Below, one piece after another: positions 59,939 through 64,000 of a stretch of 64,000 bases of DNA (position 1 is its first letter; every line of letters starts with the position of its first letter). The translations under genes were made by a program, and so were the position numbers. A model generated the notes under the pieces. The model was not told where the DNA came from, searched no databases, and saw only the letters and a program-made list of their open reading frames with translations. Origin of the DNA: Perognathus longimembris pacificus (taxonomy: Eukaryota; Chordata; Mammalia; Rodentia; Heteromyidae); NCBI RefSeq assembly GCF_023159225.1, contig NC_063171.1:4507501-4571500 (forward strand), in the 5' to 3' direction.

Positions 59939-60914
59939 GTGAGTACCTGCTTCCACAGCCCCGGCCTTCCTTGTCCTAAACCGCCCCTGCTGAAATGCAC
60001 ACAGATGATGGTGTGTCAACCTAGCCTTTGTTGCAACCTAAACAGCAGCACTTCAGATGGAGGGATGTGAGGCCGTTTTCCTAGTCTCTGCACTTGTGCG
60101 TGTTTGCAAGTATCCATGGTTTAAAAAAAAATTGTCTAATTTCCTAAAGGTACCTGAACTAGTGGTTTTATCCTTTTAAATTGCTGCCTAGATTTTAAAT
60201 TTTTGAAGAGAGTGTTAAGTGTCAAGAATGGTCTCATTTGGGATTGTTTGGGTTTTTTTTTTAATTTTTTTGCCAAGGTTAGTTTGTATCACTAATTTGA
60301 GCATTGAAGATTTTGGGATTTTTATAAATCTAAAGGAATTTAGACCAGCCTAATAAGCACAATCCATCTGGCCTCCTCTGTCATACAGATTTACTGAAAG
60401 ATGTGAAGTCTTTAGGGCAGAAAACATAACTAGACACAATGAATGCTGTTCTCAACTCCAGACAGAATTGTTTATGAAATAAAATACAGTGTATTTCTTT
60501 AATGATCATGAAAGTTCTCTTTTTAAGGAACAGTTGATCAAAGAGAACATTATTCTACTTGAATAGCTGGCTGACTAACTTAGACTATGCCTGATTTCTT
60601 GGCTGTGTTTATAGACACACCATACAGCACAGCTTGCTGTCAGAAGCTTGCCTCCACTGAACAAAAGGGGAACAAAGATCCTACAGAGAATGTCACCTCC
60701 TATTTCCTTGTTATGATTTAAATTATTCCACATATTCTGAGATACACTACTGTAGTAATCCACTAAGTGAATCTAATTTTTATCCTTTGTAATCTTTGCA
60801 GAATAATTTCCTAACCATAGTTTAGTGAACTGAGAAGAAACTTGTGATGGATCTCATAGGAAGGAAACTTGTTCTGTGAAATTCTTAACTATGATGTAGC
60901 TTTTATTTACTTTT

Positions 60915-61155
60915 GTTTTTGACAAGACCTGGATTTGAACACAAGGAAGGTGCCCTTCCTCAATGGGCTTGCTTGCTGGGCTAACACACTACTACTGGAG
61001 CCATGCTTCTAGCTAGCTTTCTGCTGGTTTCTGCTGGTTACTTTGGAGATGGAGTGTCATGGATTTTACTTCCTGGCTGGCTTTGAACCATGATTCTATG
61101 TCCATGATCTTCTTGAGGATCTAGGATGATAGATTGGAGCCACCATTATCCACTC
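60915..61155 (-). mobile_element. Old reversed B1-ID SINE
   Basis: Reversed signatures: acctggatttgaacacaagg, tactggagccatgcttctag, ggttactttggagatggagt and ggctggctttgaaccatgat. Confidence 0.7.
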
Positions 61156-61277
61156 TAAGATTGCAGCCACTGTGGTCTTATGTTAGGTGGAGGCAGATGT
61201 TATGCCATAGCAAAGATGCAGACTTGTAGAAGGAAATGCAGAAACGAATGAGTGATCAAAAAGTGGAATGCAAGCAA

Positions 61278-61395
61278 ACCACGTGTGGTAAGCCACACCT
61301 AGAATTGCTGCACTTAGGCAACTGAGAGTGGAGTGTGGTGAATTTTAGGGCAGCCTAGGCTAATAAAGTGAGATGTTCTTTTAAAAAGGAAAATC
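61278..61395 (+). mobile_element. B1-like SINE
   Basis: It reads ccacgtgtggtaagccacac, ctagaattgctgcacttagg, ggcagcctaggctaataaag and an A-rich end. No ID half. Confidence 0.6.
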
Positions 61396-61603
61396 AAACA
61401 TGAGCCCAAAACTGATAGCACGGAAGCAGATACCTCCCAATTGCAATTGTTAATTTGTGAGCTTTAGCGCCTATGGTTATCTTAAAGCAGCAGACACCTA
61501 GGTAGACATAATAGGGATTTATTTCAGAATTATTCTAGACTATTTTCTGCATGATAAAACAAACCAGCAGGGTCTCTAGTAAAATTGCTGCCTTTTTTTA
61601 GCT

Positions 61604-61606
<3 letters not shown>

Positions 61607-61637
<31 letters not shown>
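61607..61637. repeat. (AT)n microsatellite
   Basis: About 15 AT units following cttaaat. Confidence 0.95.
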
Positions 61638-61638
<1 letters not shown>

Positions 61639-63146
61639 GTTGGAATTTGATTCAAATGCAAAACAGAAATAGAAGGAAATACCCTATCAGAAAACCCATA
61701 TAAGCAACAACTTTACAAAAGAATATGCCCATGAAAAGAACACAAACACATTTTATTTTTTTTATCTGGATGTCTTTAGTCACGCCAATGACGAATGGGA
61801 GAACATAGAAAGGACACATTTCTGACAGATTTATCCCAGCTCTCTAGTAAATGGTCAGAACTGTCAGTCAATGCACTAGACTTTTCAGATACACAAAATT
61901 ACAAATCCAGAATGTTATTAATACTGCAAGAAATTGAAGAAAAATAGAATTTCTTTGAAAGCACCAATATTGAATTTGAAAAAAACACACTTTAAGTACA
62001 AACTAACATTTTGATAAGTTCCCACCAGTTGCCATGGAGTTTTTAACATTCTGGCATGCAGAGTTTACAGATGTAGGTAGCTTTTTCAATTATTTGAAAA
62101 TATTATGATGATTCAAAATGGACTTTGTGTGGATATGAACATTTGCCTACAATGCAAGATACTTAGTTCGGAAACCTTTTGTTATTTAGTGTAACTTTTA
62201 GTTCCTTCTAATAGCCTTTCCAGAGTAACCAAAGCATTGATTAGTAAGGTTGGAGTCAATTCAAAGTATGTCTCAAACAAGTCTATATTTATCTAAGTAC
62301 ATAAAACCTTACCATGCTGTGCATTTATAGCATATAACTAGGAGGTATCGCATGGGGTTTCCAAAACACTGACATGCATAAAATTATTCCTGTAAGTGGT
62401 ATGTTTAAATGCAATTTATTCAATTAATTACTTCTGTCGGGTAATTTTTTTACCTTATATAGTGTCTGAATATATTCATGGTGTGATCATGTCCTCAAAT
62501 TATAATCTAATTTAGATTCTCTGTTAGGAAAGAAATATTGTGTATGAATGTCAGATCTAATTATAAAAGCAGATGAGCCCTGATGACAGAATTCCAAGTC
62601 TGTTGTACACAGAAATAAAATAACACTTATATTTATATGCTATGTAGCTAAGATTTTTGACAGTTAATAAAATTACTCCCCAGGTCATAAAACATTTTCA
62701 CATATTAGGTAATAGAGCACATTTTATAATCAGTGACTAAGAGTTCTACATTTAGTGATCTCACTTAATTCTGAAGCTATATTTGGTATATAAAAATGTT
62801 CTTAATAATGTCTCCCCTTTCATTAACCTCTGTCCACTACTTAGTGAAGTTTAATTTCCCTTCTGAGAAACTCCTTCATTGAGACCCCATCTGTATCTTC
62901 CATGTTCTCCTAAACCATACAGATCTGCCTTTCCCTCTCTTGTAGCTGGTGTATGCCTGTGCACATCTACTTGCAAAAGGGTTTGTTTCCTCACATGGCT
63001 TAAAATATGTGCCTTTCATATACTAGGTAAACAGACTGTGCTCCATATGCAATCACAGGAATTGAAAGAATTCTATGCAACAAATGTGTTCTGTGCCCTG
63101 AGTAAAATTTAGATTATAACAAAGCCTTAAGGATCAAAGCCACATA

Positions 63147-63148
<2 letters not shown>

Positions 63149-63184
<36 letters not shown>
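63149..63184. repeat. (CA)n microsatellite
   Basis: About 18 uninterrupted AC/CA units. Confidence 0.95.
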
Positions 63185-63186
<2 letters not shown>

Positions 63187-63501
63187 CTACCAAACAATTA
63201 AGAGCAAAATTATAATCTCCACAGTTAAAAGCAGAGCCAGCCTTTGAATTTGTGATACCAGCAACTGCAAGTATAACCTATAATTTTCTGCTGTAAGACC
63301 TATGAGTCAGCAGACAGCTAGGTGAAGACCCTTCTCAGAAGGCACAATCTATGTCAAATGGGTACTCAGGAAGTTAAACTTGTACTGTTTTTAGTGAAGT
63401 AGAGCTATTGTATTCCTTTATGGTTTTTAAATTGTTATATACTTTCTGCCCATATACAACCAAAGAGAGAGGAATTACTAGATTTGATACAAATACAGAT
63501 A

Positions 63502-63740
63502 GAAGCCAGACACCAGTGTCTTACTCCTATAAATCTCAGCTGCTCAGGAAGCTGAGATCTATGGATAGAGGTTCAAAGCCAGCCCTGGTAGGAAATTCCA
63601 TAGACTTCTATTTCCAACTAAACACCAAAATGCCAGAAGTAGCACAAGTGGTAGACTAACAGCCTTGAACAATAAAGCTAAGGGACAGTGCTCTAACCCT
63701 GAATTCAAACCCCAGTACCAGCACAAAAGAAAAAAAAACA
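63502..63740 (+). mobile_element. B1-ID composite SINE
   Basis: It reads gccagacaccagtgtcttac, gctgctcaggaagctgagat, ttcaaagccagccctggtag and attcaaaccccagtaccagc, with a poly-A tail. Confidence 0.8.
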
Positions 63741-63779
63741 AAAACACAGAAATGAGATTTTTTTTTGGTCTTGTGTAAG

Positions 63780-64000
63780 ATTATAGGCATATTCGCTCAT
63801 GTCTATAACAGTAGCTACTCAGGAGGTTCACATGAGAGGGATCAAAGTTTGAGGCAGAGTAGGCAGAAAGTTCCCCATCTCACAAACTGAATGTGAAAGT
63901 ATGCATGAGTCATCTCAACTTGCATAAAAAGTGTAAATAGAGGCATCATGGCCCAGGCCAGTCAGAACATAAATGTGTGCAACCCTATTCAAAAAAAAAT
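63780..64000 (+). mobile_element. B1-like SINE (runs to window end)
   Basis: It reads ggcatattcgctcatgtcta, agtagctactcaggaggttc and agtttgaggcagagtaggca, then ID-like catcatggcccaggccagtc, and ends in an A run. Confidence 0.55.

Larger units (their letters stand above)
59939..64000 (+). other. FBN2 intron after cbEGF41 (open at window end)
   Basis: At least 4.1 kb; the next exon (cbEGF42) is not reached. It holds a reversed SINE (60915-61155), a B1-like copy (61278-61395), AT and CA microsatellites and two SINEs near the end. Between 61640 and 63140 I see only AT-rich unique sequence. Confidence 0.85.

Noticed and set aside
1..64000. FBN1 or FBN3 instead of FBN2
   Set aside because: Loops in cbEGF14, 17, 29, 37 and 40 and the TB6 tail match recalled fibrillin-2 and differ from FBN1; FBN3 is more diverged.
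1..64000. CRISPR array, phage, IS element or other prokaryotic system
   Set aside because: The regular repeats are cbEGF exons and SINEs; no spacer array, prokaryotic operon or bacterial gene is visible.
1..64000. Processed pseudogene or decayed copy of FBN2
   Set aside because: Introns are present, all splice sites are GT-AG and 38 exon pieces join in frame without stops.

Overview
The window is mammalian genomic DNA and, on the + strand, holds the middle-to-late part of one gene: FBN2, encoding fibrillin-2, the large extracellular-matrix glycoprotein of microfibrils. I read 38 coding exon pieces. The first 31 bases are the tail of the cbEGF11 exon, followed by 37 complete exons. Every complete exon has AG/GT borders, starts after the first base of an Asp or other codon and ends after the first base of the next one, and has a length divisible by three. 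Joined, they give 4,648 coding bases (about 1,549 residues, a little over half of a fibrillin of about 2,900 residues) with no stop or frameshift. The domain order is end of cbEGF11, cbEGF12-22, TB4 (with an RGD), cbEGF23-24, TB5, cbEGF25-31, TB6, cbEGF32-36, TB7, cbEGF37-41. FBN2 was chosen over FBN1/FBN3 from recalled paralogue-specific residues (for example [15 protein letters not shown] in cbEGF40, MEERNCT in cbEGF11 and CSSFFGQVC in cbEGF29).

Layout: 1-31 cbEGF11 end; 3262-21020 cbEGF12-22, overlapping the region where human contractural-arachnodactyly mutations cluster; 24306-25479 TB4; 26216-27847 cbEGF23-24; 29022-29711 TB5; 30536-37659 cbEGF25-31; 38179-39234 TB6; 39497-41914 cbEGF32-35; an 8.2-kb repeat-filled intron; 50115-52384 cbEGF36 and TB7; 53848-59938 cbEGF37-41; then at least 4 kb of the next intron. 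The promoter, 5' exons, cbEGF42-43, C-terminal domain and 3' UTR are outside. I saw no other gene, no RNA gene except tRNA/7SL-derived SINEs, and nothing prokaryotic or viral.

The intronic DNA is dominated by short retroposons that point to a rodent. They are (a) ID-type tRNA-derived dimers of about 200 bp, (b) older B1(7SL)-ID composites of about 220 bp, (c) one monomeric ID element and a few B1-like pieces, and (d) three copies of an L1-like 3' end. The ID dimers resemble the ID-like SINEs described from geomyoid rodents (kangaroo rats, pocket mice), so a heteromyid or relative is my best guess; this is inference. Several copies have perfect 10-18 bp target-site duplications, two are nested in other SINEs, and five share a CpG-rich set of diagnostic bases suggesting a recently active subfamily.

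There is no sign of a novel multi-gene system. The items most worth a second look are a perfect 48-bp AT-rich palindrome upstream of the RGD-bearing TB4 exon, SINEs lying within about 30-110 bp of splice acceptors, a 157-bp intron with a weak donor, a long stop-free read-through after cbEGF37, and an L1-like insertion with a G-rich polypurine tract and an 18-bp target-site duplication.
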